NCBI RefSeq assembly: GCF_012241385.1
Contig: NZ_JAAVXB010000002.1
Span: 591,835 to 655,834 of the forward strand
DNA length: 64,000 nt
DNA from: Solimonas marina
GTDB taxonomy: Bacteria > Pseudomonadota > Gammaproteobacteria > Nevskiales > Nevskiaceae
Reading direction: 5' to 3'
Numbering within the stretch: position 1 is the first letter of the stretch; every line of letters starts with the position of its first letter. Made by a program: the position numbers and the translations under genes. Below, piece after piece: positions 9,043-18,368 of the stretch. The notes under the pieces were generated by a model. That model saw only the letters and a list, made by a program, of their open reading frames with translations, ran no database searches and had not been told where the DNA came from.

Positions 9043-9963
9043 ATGAGCCTCCAGGCCGCCATTGTCCCTTACGCCTTGCGCGCGCTGAAGCTCGCCTTGC
9101 AGCCGCGGGTGCCGGTTGCGGTACAGCGTGCGCTGTCGGCAGCGGCGCTTTGCGCCACGCCGCTGCCGCGCGGCGCGGCACGTGAATGGCAGAACCTTGG
9201 CGGTGTGCGCTGTGAGCGCCTGCGTCGTCGCGACGCGCGGCCGCGCCGCTGCATTCTCTATCTGCACGGCGGCGGCTACGTGATCGGCTCGCCGGCGACG
9301 CACCGGACCGTCACGGTGCGCCTGGCGCTGCAGACCGATGCCGATGTGATCGTGCCGGACTATCGGCTGGCGCCCGAACATCCGTACCCCGCCGCACTCG
9401 ACGATGCGCTGCAGGTCTGGCGTGCACTGCGCGACGGCGGGCGGTCGGCTGACGACATCATCGTTGCCGGCGACTCGGCAGGCGGCGGTCTGGCCTTGTC
9501 GCTAGTCTTGGCTTTGCGCGATCGCGGCGAAGCGCTGCCGACGGCGGTTGCGACGATCTCGCCATGGGTCGATCTGGCGCTGACCGGCGACAGCGTGCAG
9601 GCCCGTGCCGCGCGTGACCCGCTGATCACGCCGGCCTGCGGCACGCACTGGTCGGCGCTGTATCGCGGCGCGGCGCGCGCCGACGATCCGGGCTGTTCGC
9701 CGTTGTACGCCGGGCTCGCCGGTTTGCCGCCATTGTTGGTGCACGTCGGCAGTGAAGAGGTCATCTACGACGATGCCCAGCGGCTGGTCGCCAAGGCGCG
9801 TGCCGCCGGCGTCGCGGTAACGCTGCGTGAATACCCCGGGCTCTGGCACGACTTCCATCTGCAGGCTGGCTTGCTGCCGGAGGCCGGTGTGGCGGTCGCC
9901 GAGATTGCCACGTTCTGCCGGGTGTCCTGGAACGATGAAGGCGCGCGGAGGAGTGCCGCATGA
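9043..9963 (+). CDS. Alpha/beta hydrolase, hormone-sensitive-lipase (HSL) type esterase
   Basis: A 306-aa esterase of the HSL/bacterial family IV type. The oxyanion-hole motif HGGGY is near residue 76 and the nucleophile elbow GDSAGG near 143-148. The acid and base are probably the Asp/Glu near HVGSEEVIYDD and the His in LWHDFHL near the C-terminus. It would release an alcohol from an ester, giving substrate for the neighbouring dehydrogenases. Its last four bases overlap the start of the next gene (ATGA), so the two are translationally coupled. The start was set at the ATG at 9043, 13 bases after the previous stop. There is no signal peptide, so it acts in the cytoplasm. Confidence 0.8.
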   Translation: MSLQAAIVPYALRALKLALQPRVPVAVQRALSAAALCATPLPRGAAREWQNLGGVRCERLRRRDARPRRCILYLHGGGYVIGSPATHRTVTVRLALQTDADVIVPDYRLAPEHPYPAALDDALQVWRALRDGGRSADDIIVAGDSAGGGLALSLVLALRDRGEALPTAVATISPWVDLALTGDSVQARAARDPLITPACGTHWSALYRGAARADDPGCSPLYAGLAGLPPLLVHVGSEEVIYDDAQRLVAKARAAGVAVTLREYPGLWHDFHLQAGLLPEAGVAVAEIATFCRVSWNDEGARRSAA

Positions 9964-10430
9964 GCGCCGGCCTCGCCCTGCGCGGCGAGCATCTGTTTGC
10001 GCTGCGCGCGCAATTGCAGGCCCCGCCGGAAGTGATCGGGCCGGTACCTGAAGGGCTGCGCATGACGTTCTACATCGCCGGCGGCCGCGTCGATGGGCCG
10101 CGCCTGCGCGGCCGCTTGCGCGCCAGCGGCGCGGACTGGTTCACCTTGCGTCGCGACGGTGTCGGCCAGCTCGATGTGCGCGGCACGATCGAGACCGACG
10201 ATGGCGCCTTGATCCAGATCGACTACGCCGGACTCGCGGATGCCGGTGAGGGGGCTTACGAGAACGTCGTGGGTGGCGCGCTGCCGCCGCGCCTGACGCT
10301 GCGCACCGGGCCGCGCCTGCGCAGTGCCCATCCCGCCTATCAGTGGCTGCATCGCCTGTATTGCGTTGGCATCGGCGAGGCCGATCTGCAGACCTTCGAG
10401 GTCCGCTACGACATCTACGCACTGCCGTGA
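9960..10430 (+). CDS. DUF3237 family protein
   Basis: A 156-aa protein of the DUF3237 beta-barrel family, recognised by the segments VDGPRLRGRL, GADWFTLRRDGVGQLDVR and the ending QTFEVRYDIYAL. Members are common inside catabolic clusters for steroids, terpenes and aromatic compounds, but their function is not established to my knowledge. The start overlaps the esterase stop by four bases. In-frame codons just after it lead into the next ligase gene 26 bases downstream, so it is part of the same operon. Confidence 0.7.
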   Translation: MSAGLALRGEHLFALRAQLQAPPEVIGPVPEGLRMTFYIAGGRVDGPRLRGRLRASGADWFTLRRDGVGQLDVRGTIETDDGALIQIDYAGLADAGEGAYENVVGGALPPRLTLRTGPRLRSAHPAYQWLHRLYCVGIGEADLQTFEVRYDIYALP

Positions 10431-10456
10431 ACGAAACCAAGAACGAGGAGAACGAC

Positions 10457-12496
10457 ATGGTGCAGGAAGGCGAGTTGCTGTGGACGCCGCGAGCGGAGTT
10501 CGCGCAAGGCTCGCAGATCGCCCGCTACCAGCGCTGGCTGCGCGAGCAGCGCGGGGTTGAAACGTCCGATTACGCGACGCTGTGGAACTGGTCGGTGCGC
10601 GAGCCCGAGGCGTTCTGGGCGACGATCTGGGATTACTTCGACGTGCAGTCGTCGGTGCCGTACTCGCGGGTGCTCGATACGCATCAGATGCCCGGCTGCA
10701 AGTGGTTCGAGGATTCGCGCCTCAATTACGCCGAGCACCTTTTGCGGCAAGAGGCGATCGCGCCGGACGCAACCGTCTTCCATCACCTGTCGGAGACGCG
10801 CCCGCTGGCGCAGATGAGCTGGCGCGAGCTGGGCCGCCAAGTGCGCATCCTCGCCACCGAGCTGCGCGCGCTCGGCGTGCAGCCCGGCGACCGTGTCGTG
10901 TCGTACATGCCCAACGTGCCGGAAACGGCGATCGCGATGATGGCGACGACCGCGATCGGCGCGGTGTGGTCATCGGCGGCACCGGAGTTCGGCGTCAAGA
11001 CCGTGATCGAACGGTTCTCGCAGATCGAACCGAAGGTGTTGTTCGCCGCCGACGGCTACCGCTTCGGTGGCAAGGACTTTGTGCGCGACGCCGAGGTGCG
11101 CCGCATCGTCGATGCGCTGCCGTCGTTGCAGACCGTGGTCTGGCTGCCGTACCTGGACCCGGCCGCGCCGCCGCCGTCGTGGAAGCAGATGCGCCGTTGG
11201 GGCGATCTGCTCAGCGGTCCTGATGTCTCGCCAGAGCAGTTCCGCTACGAGCACGTCGCCTACGATCATCCGCTGTGGGTGGTGTTCTCGTCGGGCACGA
11301 CCGGTCTGCCGAAGGCGATCGTGCACAGCCACGTCGGGGCGCTCGTCGAGCACCTCAAGCTGATGCACTTTCATCTGAATCTCGGTCCGAAATCGGTGAT
11401 GTTCTTCTACAGCACCACCGGCTGGATGATGTGGAACCTGCTGCTGGCGGCGCTGCTGACCGGGAGCGGGATCGTGCTTTACGACGGCAACCCCGCACAC
11501 CCGTCGCCGGACTTTCTCTGGCAGCTCGCCGCCGACACCGGCACGACCAGTTTCGGTGCCAGCCCGACCTATGTGCAGATGATGGAAAAGGCCGGTCTGG
11601 TGCCGGGGCAGCGCTTCGATCTGTCGAAGCTGGAGGCGATCGTTGTCGCCGGCGCACCGTCGACGCCGGAGACCTTCGCCTGGTTCTACCGCAGCGTGAA
11701 GCCGGATCTGTGGGTGACCTCGCAATCCGGCGGCACCGAGTTGTGCAGCGGCTTCGTCGGCGCATCACCGACGCTGCCCGTGCATGCCGGCGAGATTCAG
11801 GCGCGCTTGCTGGGGATGGACGTGCACGCCTGGACCGACGATGGCCATGAGCTGATCGACGAAGTCGGCGAGCTGGTCGTGACCACGCCGTTTCCGTCGA
11901 TGCCGATCAAGTTCTGGAACGACGACGGCGGCAAGCGCTATCGCGAGTCGTATTTCGAGGCGATGGAGACCATCCGGCCGGGCGTCTGGCGGCATGGCGA
12001 TTTCATCAAGGTCAATGCGCGCGGCGGCTGCTACATCTACGGCCGATCGGATTCGACGCTGAATCGCTTCGGGGTGCGGATCGGCACCGCGGAGATCTAT
12101 CGCGCTGTCGAGCAGGTACCGGAAATCGCCGACAGCCTCATCGTCTGTTGCGAGTTGCCGGGCGGCAAGTTCTTCATGCCGCTGTTCGTGCGCCTCAAGC
12201 CTGATGCCGAACTTGACGAGAACCTCGTGCGTCGCATCAACACCAAGCTGCGCGAGGACTGCAGTCCTCGCCACGTGCCGGATCGGATCTACGCCGTCAC
12301 TGCGGTGCCGTACACGCTGACCGGCAAGAAGATGGAAATCCCGGTGCGCAAGCTGCTGATGGGCTGGCCGCTGGAAAAGGCGGCGAGCCGCGACGCGATG
12401 ATGAATCCGGATGCGATCGACTGGTTCGTCCGCTTTGCGCAGGACAGCCGCGACTACGACTGGCGTGGCAACGCGGCGACGTCCGCGCGCGCCTGA
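10457..12496 (+). CDS. Acetoacetyl-CoA synthetase-like beta-keto acid CoA ligase (first paralogue)
   Basis: A 679-aa member of the ANL adenylate-forming superfamily, of the acetoacetyl-CoA synthetase subgroup. The ATP loop reads SSGTTGLPKAIVHSH near residue 278, and the C-terminal catalytic lysine lies in TGKKMEIPVRKLL near 620. Benzoylacetate-CoA ligase of the acetophenone pathway belongs to this subgroup, so the enzyme is expected to activate the beta-keto acid made by the carboxylase. The ATG at 10457 follows GAGGAG. A second paralogue lies at 14469. Two ligases in one cluster may serve different chain or ring structures. Confidence 0.85.
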   Translation: MVQEGELLWTPRAEFAQGSQIARYQRWLREQRGVETSDYATLWNWSVREPEAFWATIWDYFDVQSSVPYSRVLDTHQMPGCKWFEDSRLNYAEHLLRQEAIAPDATVFHHLSETRPLAQMSWRELGRQVRILATELRALGVQPGDRVVSYMPNVPETAIAMMATTAIGAVWSSAAPEFGVKTVIERFSQIEPKVLFAADGYRFGGKDFVRDAEVRRIVDALPSLQTVVWLPYLDPAAPPPSWKQMRRWGDLLSGPDVSPEQFRYEHVAYDHPLWVVFSSGTTGLPKAIVHSHVGALVEHLKLMHFHLNLGPKSVMFFYSTTGWMMWNLLLAALLTGSGIVLYDGNPAHPSPDFLWQLAADTGTTSFGASPTYVQMMEKAGLVPGQRFDLSKLEAIVVAGAPSTPETFAWFYRSVKPDLWVTSQSGGTELCSGFVGASPTLPVHAGEIQARLLGMDVHAWTDDGHELIDEVGELVVTTPFPSMPIKFWNDDGGKRYRESYFEAMETIRPGVWRHGDFIKVNARGGCYIYGRSDSTLNRFGVRIGTAEIYRAVEQVPEIADSLIVCCELPGGKFFMPLFVRLKPDAELDENLVRRINTKLREDCSPRHVPDRIYAVTAVPYTLTGKKMEIPVRKLLMGWPLEKAASRDAMMNPDAIDWFVRFAQDSRDYDWRGNAATSARA

Positions 12497-12511
12497 ACGG
12501 GAGGCCAGGAC

Positions 12512-13273
12512 ATGGGACGTGTACAGGACAAGGTCTGCATCGTGACCGGTGGCGCGCGTGGCCTGGGCCTCGCTGCCGCCGAGGCGCTGCTCGAAGAAGG
12601 CGCGTACGTGCTGCTCACCGACGTCGATCGCGATGCCGGTGCCGCGGTCGCGGCGCGGCTCGGGTCGCGTGCGGCGTTCGTGATGCAGGACGTCACCGAC
12701 GATGCGCGCTGGCCGGCGGTGCTCGATGAGGCGATCACGCGCTGGGGGCGGCTCGACGTGCTCGTCAACAACGCCGGCATCGGCTTGCTCGCCGACATCG
12801 AGCAATCGACGCTGGAAGGGTGGCGGCGCACGCTCGACATCAATCTGAGCGGCGTCTATCTCGGCACGCAGGCGGCCATCGCGCGCATGAAGGAACACGG
12901 CGGGGCGATCGTCAACATGGCGTCGATCGAGGGCCTGCTCGGCGAGGCGATGCTGCCGGCCTACAACGCCAGCAAGGGCGGTGTGCGTCTGTTCACGCGC
13001 TCCGCCGCCATTCATTGCGCACGCGCTGGCTACGGCATTCGCATCAACACCGTATGCCCCGGCTTTGCCGACACGCAGATGGTCAGCGGCGCATTGGCGA
13101 CGCTGACGCCCGAACTGGCCCAGCAGTTTGCGGAGAAGACCTTGTCGCGCATTCCGCTTGGCCGCTTCGCGCGGCCCGAAGAAATCGCCCGCTGTGTGCT
13201 GTTCCTGGCATCCGATGAAGCGAGCTACGTGACCGGCGCCGACCTGGTGGTCGACGGCGGCATGACGGCCTGA
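12512..13273 (+). CDS. Short-chain dehydrogenase/reductase (second in cluster)
   Basis: A 253-aa classical SDR with TGGARGLG (12-19), NNAG (86-89) and catalytic Ser138, Tyr151, Lys155, ending in VDGGMTA. It lies 15 bases after the first ligase gene with a GGAGG-type site upstream. Asp37 after the second strand suggests NAD preference. It may oxidise a second hydroxyl group of the substrate or act on a hydroxyacyl-CoA; nothing in the sequence fixes the substrate. Confidence 0.85.
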   Translation: MGRVQDKVCIVTGGARGLGLAAAEALLEEGAYVLLTDVDRDAGAAVAARLGSRAAFVMQDVTDDARWPAVLDEAITRWGRLDVLVNNAGIGLLADIEQSTLEGWRRTLDINLSGVYLGTQAAIARMKEHGGAIVNMASIEGLLGEAMLPAYNASKGGVRLFTRSAAIHCARAGYGIRINTVCPGFADTQMVSGALATLTPELAQQFAEKTLSRIPLGRFARPEEIARCVLFLASDEASYVTGADLVVDGGMTA

Positions 13274-13318
13274 CGCGACACCCCGTCGAAGCAACAACAA
13301 AAACCCGAGGAGAGAAGC

Positions 13319-14455
13319 ATGAGCAAGAAACCCGTCGTCATCTATGGCGTCACCGGCTACACCGGCCGCCTCGTCGCCGAGTATCTGCGCGAATACCGTA
13401 CGCCGTTCATCGCCGCTGGCCGTGACGCCAAGCGCATCAAGGAAGTGCTCGACAAGGTGCCGGGCATCGAGAATGCCGACTACGAGATCGCCGAAGTCGA
13501 GCACAGCGTCGAGGCGTTGACCCAGCTGATGAAGGGCGCCAAGGTCATGTGCAACATGGTCGGCCCGTTCATGAAGTACGGCGACGAGGCGGTCGAAGCC
13601 TGTTACAACGCCGGCGCGCATTACACCGATACCAACGGCGAGCAGAACTGGATGATGCACGCCGAGGAGAAGTGGGGGCAGAAGTTCGCCGACAAGAACC
13701 TGCTGCTGACGCCGGGCATCGCGCAGATGTATACGACCGGCGAGATCGCCGCCAACCTCTGCCTCGAAACGCCGGGACTCGATACGCTCGACATCCTCGT
13801 ACTGTGGCGTGGCTTCCCGACCTATGCGTCGACGCAGACGATCTTCAGCATCCTCACGTCCGACTTCTTCTACCTCGAGCAGAACCAGTACGTGCAGTGG
13901 TCGCCGTACGCGAAGATCGAGGCGATGGTGCCCGGCCAGCACGCGACGGCGATGGCGCTGCCGTGGGGCGGCACCGCGCATCCGGTGTGGTTCAAGAACG
14001 ATCCGCGCGTCGCGACCTGCAAGGCGATGGGCGGTGTGTTCGAGCGCACCGTGATGGAAGGCGTGGTGCAGATCACGTCGGTCGTCGAGGAGAAGATCAA
14101 GAAGCTGCCGAAGGCCGAAGCGGAGAAGGAGTTGTCGGCGATGGCGGCGTCGCTGCAGGCCGGCATGCCGCCGCGCGAGAATCCGCGCCTCAACACGTCG
14201 GTCGATTCGGTCCACGCCAGCGGCCCGCTCGGACATGCGCATTGCGTGATTCACGGCGTCTGCAACTACAAGCAGACCGGGCTGTTGCAGGCCTATGTCG
14301 CGTATCACCTGCTGCAGGCGCCGCCGAAGCGTTACGGCTTCGCGTCCGGCTGTCAGGCCTTCGGTCACCGCGAGCTGCTCGGTGTCTTGCAGAGCTTCGG
14401 TCTGGTGTCGCGGCCGGAGCTGACGGTCAACTCGGCGTCGGCCAGCCTCGGCTGA
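13319..14455 (+). CDS. Saccharopine dehydrogenase-fold NAD(P)-binding protein
   Basis: A 378-aa protein with an N-terminal Rossmann motif GVTGYTGRLVAEYL (residues 10-23), typical of the saccharopine dehydrogenase-like family that includes the trans-acting enoyl reductases of mycobacteria. A NMVGPFMKYG segment (about 79-88) is also family-typical. The C-terminal half contains no membrane segment. A GAGGAGAG site precedes the ATG. Its role in a ketone or aromatic pathway is not known; reduction of a conjugated double bond is one possibility. It lies between the two CoA ligase genes in the same transcription unit. Confidence 0.7.
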   Translation: MSKKPVVIYGVTGYTGRLVAEYLREYRTPFIAAGRDAKRIKEVLDKVPGIENADYEIAEVEHSVEALTQLMKGAKVMCNMVGPFMKYGDEAVEACYNAGAHYTDTNGEQNWMMHAEEKWGQKFADKNLLLTPGIAQMYTTGEIAANLCLETPGLDTLDILVLWRGFPTYASTQTIFSILTSDFFYLEQNQYVQWSPYAKIEAMVPGQHATAMALPWGGTAHPVWFKNDPRVATCKAMGGVFERTVMEGVVQITSVVEEKIKKLPKAEAEKELSAMAASLQAGMPPRENPRLNTSVDSVHASGPLGHAHCVIHGVCNYKQTGLLQAYVAYHLLQAPPKRYGFASGCQAFGHRELLGVLQSFGLVSRPELTVNSASASLG

Positions 14456-14468
14456 ACGGCCGCCGCCG

Positions 14469-16493
14469 ATGAGCGTCGTGCGCATCGCAGCGTCAACGCC
14501 GCGGATCGCGGAGGGCGAGCGGCTATGGACGCCGCCGCCCGACGCGGTAGGCGGCGCTGCGGTCGAACGCTTCCGGCACTGGGTCAATGCACGCCATGGC
14601 CTGGACCTCTGCGATTACGACGCACTGTGGCGCTGGTCGGTCGACGAGGTCGAGACCTTCTGGGCGGCGGTGTGGGCGTACTTCGATGTGCATGCGACGC
14701 AACCGTACGAGCGGGTGCTGGCGGCGCGGACCATGCCGGGCGCGGTCTGGTTCGAAGGCGCGCGGGTCAACTACGCCGAACACCTGCTGCGCCGCGAAAG
14801 CCGACACCCGGACGCGCCGGCGTTGCTGCACGCATCGGAACTGCGTGACGGCGGCGAGCTGAGCTGGGGCGAACTGGGCCGTCAGGTCAGGACACTGGCG
14901 ACGCGTCTGCGCGAGCTGGGTATTGGCCCCGGCGACTGCGTCGGCGCCTACATGCCGAACATCCCGGAAACGGCGGTGGCGATGCTGGCGACGACGGCGA
15001 TCGGTGCGACCTGGGCCGCAGCGTCGCCGGAGTTTGGTTCAAGAGCGGTGATCGAGCGCTTCGCGCAAATCGCGCCGAAGCTGTTGTTCGTCGTCGACGG
15101 CTATCGCTTCGATGGCGTCGATTTCGAACGCGGTGAGCAGGTGGCCGAGATCGTCGCCGGGCTCGGCGGTGTCGAGCACGTGATCTGTCTTCCATACCTG
15201 GTGCCGCAGCGTGCGCCGCAGCAGCCCGGTGCCATGGCCTGGGCCGATTTGTTGGCGACGGCCGAGCCGGCACAGTTCGAGTACGAGTATGTGGCGCATG
15301 ACCATCCGCTGTGGGTGTTGTTTTCGTCGGGGACCACGGGCCTGCCGAAGGCGGTCATCCACAGCCACGTCGGCATTCTCGTCGAGCACTGCAAGCTGAC
15401 CGCGTTTCACGTCGGCCTGACGCCGGAGTCGCGGCCGTTCTATTTTTCGACGTCGGGCTGGATGATGTGGAACGTGCTGCTCGCCAGCCTGCTGCAGGGC
15501 GCGACACCCGTGCTCTACGACGGCTGCCCGATCGGCCCCGATCCCGAGGTGCTGTGGAAGCTGGTCGAGCGCATGCGCGTGACGCATTTCGGCACCAGCC
15601 CGAGCTTTGCGCAGATCATGCAGAAGGCCGGCCTGCGTCCGTGCGAGCGCTACGACCTGTCGGCGCTGCACATGATCCTGCTGGCCGGTTCGCCGGCCAT
15701 GCCGGAAACCTTTGCGTGGTTTTACGAGGACGTGAAGCCGGATCTGTGGGTCACCTCGCAGAGCGGCGGCACGGAGATCGCCTCGGCCTTCGTCGGTGCG
15801 GTGCCGAGCCTGCCGGTCTATGCCGGCGAGATTCAGACGCGCTTGCTCGGCATGGACGTCGACGTCTGGAACGAGCAGGGTGAGCCGGTCGTCGATCAGA
15901 CCGGCGAACTGGTGGTGCGCAAGCCGTTTCCATCGATGCCGTTGCGCTTCTGGAACGACGCCGGCAACGCGCGGTATCACGACACGTATTTCCAGACCTG
16001 GCCGGGTGTCTGGCGGCATGGCGATTCGACCAAGATCAATGACCGCGGCGGCGTCTACGTCTACGGCCGCAGCGATTCGACGCTGAACCGTTACGGCGTC
16101 TGTATCGGCACCGCCGAGATCTATCGCAGCGTCGAGCGCATCGACGATGTGATCGACAGCATCATCGTCTGCTGCGAACTCGCCGGCGGACGCTTTTTCA
16201 TGCCGATGTTCGTCAAGCTGCGCGCCGGCCTGGAACTCGACGAGGCGATGCGGGCGCGAATTCGCGGGCAACTGCGCGCCGACTGCAGCCCGCGGCATGT
16301 GCCCGACCAGCTTTATCGCGTCGACAAGATTCCCTACACGCTGACCGGCAAGAAGATGGAAGTGCCGGTGCGCAAGCTGCTGAGTGGCTGGCCGCTCGAG
16401 AAGGCCGCCAGCCGCGATGCGATGCTCGATCCGACCGCGATCGATTGGTTCGTCCGCTTTCGGGCCGACAATCACGCGATGCTGACCGGCTGA
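14469..16493 (+). CDS. Acetoacetyl-CoA synthetase-like beta-keto acid CoA ligase (second paralogue)
   Basis: A 674-aa adenylate-forming ligase clearly paralogous to the protein at 10457, sharing motifs such as TSQSGGTE, SDSTLNR and the C-terminal TGKKMEVPVRKLL. The ATP loop SSGTTGLPKAVIHSH is intact and the catalytic lysine is present, so it should be active. It starts 13 bases after the previous stop. Differences from the first paralogue are spread along the length, so this is an old duplication rather than a recent copy. Confidence 0.85.
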   Translation: MSVVRIAASTPRIAEGERLWTPPPDAVGGAAVERFRHWVNARHGLDLCDYDALWRWSVDEVETFWAAVWAYFDVHATQPYERVLAARTMPGAVWFEGARVNYAEHLLRRESRHPDAPALLHASELRDGGELSWGELGRQVRTLATRLRELGIGPGDCVGAYMPNIPETAVAMLATTAIGATWAAASPEFGSRAVIERFAQIAPKLLFVVDGYRFDGVDFERGEQVAEIVAGLGGVEHVICLPYLVPQRAPQQPGAMAWADLLATAEPAQFEYEYVAHDHPLWVLFSSGTTGLPKAVIHSHVGILVEHCKLTAFHVGLTPESRPFYFSTSGWMMWNVLLASLLQGATPVLYDGCPIGPDPEVLWKLVERMRVTHFGTSPSFAQIMQKAGLRPCERYDLSALHMILLAGSPAMPETFAWFYEDVKPDLWVTSQSGGTEIASAFVGAVPSLPVYAGEIQTRLLGMDVDVWNEQGEPVVDQTGELVVRKPFPSMPLRFWNDAGNARYHDTYFQTWPGVWRHGDSTKINDRGGVYVYGRSDSTLNRYGVCIGTAEIYRSVERIDDVIDSIIVCCELAGGRFFMPMFVKLRAGLELDEAMRARIRGQLRADCSPRHVPDQLYRVDKIPYTLTGKKMEVPVRKLLSGWPLEKAASRDAMLDPTAIDWFVRFRADNHAMLTG

Positions 16494-16533
16494 TGGGCGT
16501 GCCGAATCTCCTCCACGTTGCGGAGCTGCCGCG

Positions 16534-18333
16534 ATGAGCGACGGCGCGCCGATCGACGATCTGATGTTCTGTATCGAGGAGCTGCGCTCGCTCGACGACG
16601 ACACGCTGACCGCGAGCGATGTCGACCACGATACGACGCGCGCAGTCCTCGAAGCCTGCGCGCGCTTCGCGACGGAAGAGCTTGAAACGCTCGATGCCGA
16701 CGGCGATCGCCTGGGCGCGCAGTGGCGCGACGGCTCGGTGCGGATGCCGCCCGGCTTTCGCGATGCCTATCGGCGTTACGTCGATGCCGGCTGGCAGGGA
16801 CTGCAGCACCCGGCGGTCTACGGCGGTCAGGCGCTGCCGCAGACGACCGCGGCCGCCTGCGCCGAGATCATCAATGCCGCCAACCTCGGCTTTGCGCTGT
16901 GTCCGCTGCTGACCGACGGTGCGATCGAAGCATTGCTGACCGCCGGATCGGCGGCGCAGTGTCGCTTGTATGTGCCGCGCCTGGTCTCCGGTGAATGGAC
17001 TGGCACGATGAATCTGACCGAGCCTCAGGCCGGGTCCGACCTGGCCTTGCTCAAGGCGCGTGCGGAGTTGCAGGCGGACGGCAGCTACCGCCTGTTCGGG
17101 CAGAAGATTTTCATTACCTACGGCGACCACGACCTGACCGACAACATCATTCACCTGGTGCTGGCGCGCACCGCCGATGCGCCGCCGGGCGTGCGTGGGA
17201 TCAGCCTGTTCGTCGTGCCCAAGTTCCTGGTCGACGATCAGGGGCGCATCGGCGCGCGCAACGATGTGCGCTGCGTGTCGATCGAGCACAAGCTCGGTAT
17301 TCACGCCAGCCCCACCGCGACGCTCGCGTTCGGTGAAGGTGAAGGTGAAGGGCAGGGTGGCCGCGGCGCGGTGGCCTATCTGCTGGGCGCCGAACATGAA
17401 GGCCTGCAGGCGATGTTCGTGATGATGAACCTCGCGCGTTTCCGGGTCGGCGTTCAGGGCATCGGGGTCGCGCAGCGCGCGTATCGCAAGGCCGCTCGCT
17501 ACGCGCGCGAACGCGTGCAGTCACGGCCGGTCGATGGTCGACGGCCAAACGCCGTGGCCATCGTCGAGCACCCGGACGTACGCCGCATGCTGATGACGAT
17601 GCGTGCGCACATCGAGGCCACGCGTGCGCTGGCGATTCATGCCGCCAGCCTGGCCGACGCTGCCGAAGTCGGCCTTGACCCCGACGGCGAGGCACGTGCG
17701 CTCTACGAGTTCCTGGTACCCCTGCTGAAGGGCTATGCGACCGAAATGTGTGTCGACGTCACTAGCCTCGGCATCCAGATTCACGGCGGCATGGGTTTCA
17801 TCGAGGAGACCGGCGCCGCCCAGCACTACCGTGATGCCCGCATCCTGCCGATCTACGAAGGCACCACGGCGATCCAGGCCAATGACCTGATCGGTCGCAA
17901 GCTGCTGCGCGACGGTGGGCATATCGCGCGGCGGATGGCGGCGCGCATCGAACGGGTCGAACACGGTCTGGCCGCTGCCGGCGGCATCGATCACGCTGCG
18001 ATCCGCGCGCCGCTGCGACGATTGCGCCTGGCGTTTCTCGACGCCGTCGAATTCATGCTGGGCCGCCAGCACGACAACGTCAATGCGATCTACGCGGCGG
18101 CCGTGCCCTTCCTGCAGATGGCGGCGCGGCTGGTCGCCGGTGGCCTGCTGGCGCGCTGCGCGCTGGCGGCGACACGTCGTGCCGGCGATGGCGGCGACAC
18201 GGACTTTCTCGATGCCAAGCGCATTACCGCGCGCTTTTATGCCGAGCACATCGTGGCGCCGGCCGTGGGGCTGCGCGACGTCATCATCTACGGCGGCAAC
18301 AGCGCACTGGCGCTGGCCGCTGGCGCTTTCTGA
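16534..18333 (+). CDS. Acyl-CoA dehydrogenase, DmdC/long-form type
   Basis: A 599-aa FAD acyl-CoA dehydrogenase of the long form related to 3-methylmercaptopropionyl-CoA dehydrogenase (DmdC). FAD-contacting segments MNLTEPQAGSDLA and ITYGDHDL are seen in the middle domain, and the catalytic-base region reads ILPIYEGTTAIQAND near 446-460. Residues about 267-280 hold an unusual Gly/Glu-rich run (GEGEGEGQGG) in a surface loop. It is homologous to the core-genome enzyme at 35733. In the cluster it may desaturate the acyl-CoA released by thiolysis. Confidence 0.85.
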   Translation: MSDGAPIDDLMFCIEELRSLDDDTLTASDVDHDTTRAVLEACARFATEELETLDADGDRLGAQWRDGSVRMPPGFRDAYRRYVDAGWQGLQHPAVYGGQALPQTTAAACAEIINAANLGFALCPLLTDGAIEALLTAGSAAQCRLYVPRLVSGEWTGTMNLTEPQAGSDLALLKARAELQADGSYRLFGQKIFITYGDHDLTDNIIHLVLARTADAPPGVRGISLFVVPKFLVDDQGRIGARNDVRCVSIEHKLGIHASPTATLAFGEGEGEGQGGRGAVAYLLGAEHEGLQAMFVMMNLARFRVGVQGIGVAQRAYRKAARYARERVQSRPVDGRRPNAVAIVEHPDVRRMLMTMRAHIEATRALAIHAASLADAAEVGLDPDGEARALYEFLVPLLKGYATEMCVDVTSLGIQIHGGMGFIEETGAAQHYRDARILPIYEGTTAIQANDLIGRKLLRDGGHIARRMAARIERVEHGLAAAGGIDHAAIRAPLRRLRLAFLDAVEFMLGRQHDNVNAIYAAAVPFLQMAARLVAGGLLARCALAATRRAGDGGDTDFLDAKRITARFYAEHIVAPAVGLRDVIIYGGNSALALAAGAF

Positions 18334-18368
18334 ATCCACCCACTTCGATCGCTAGCGGAGCACGCACC

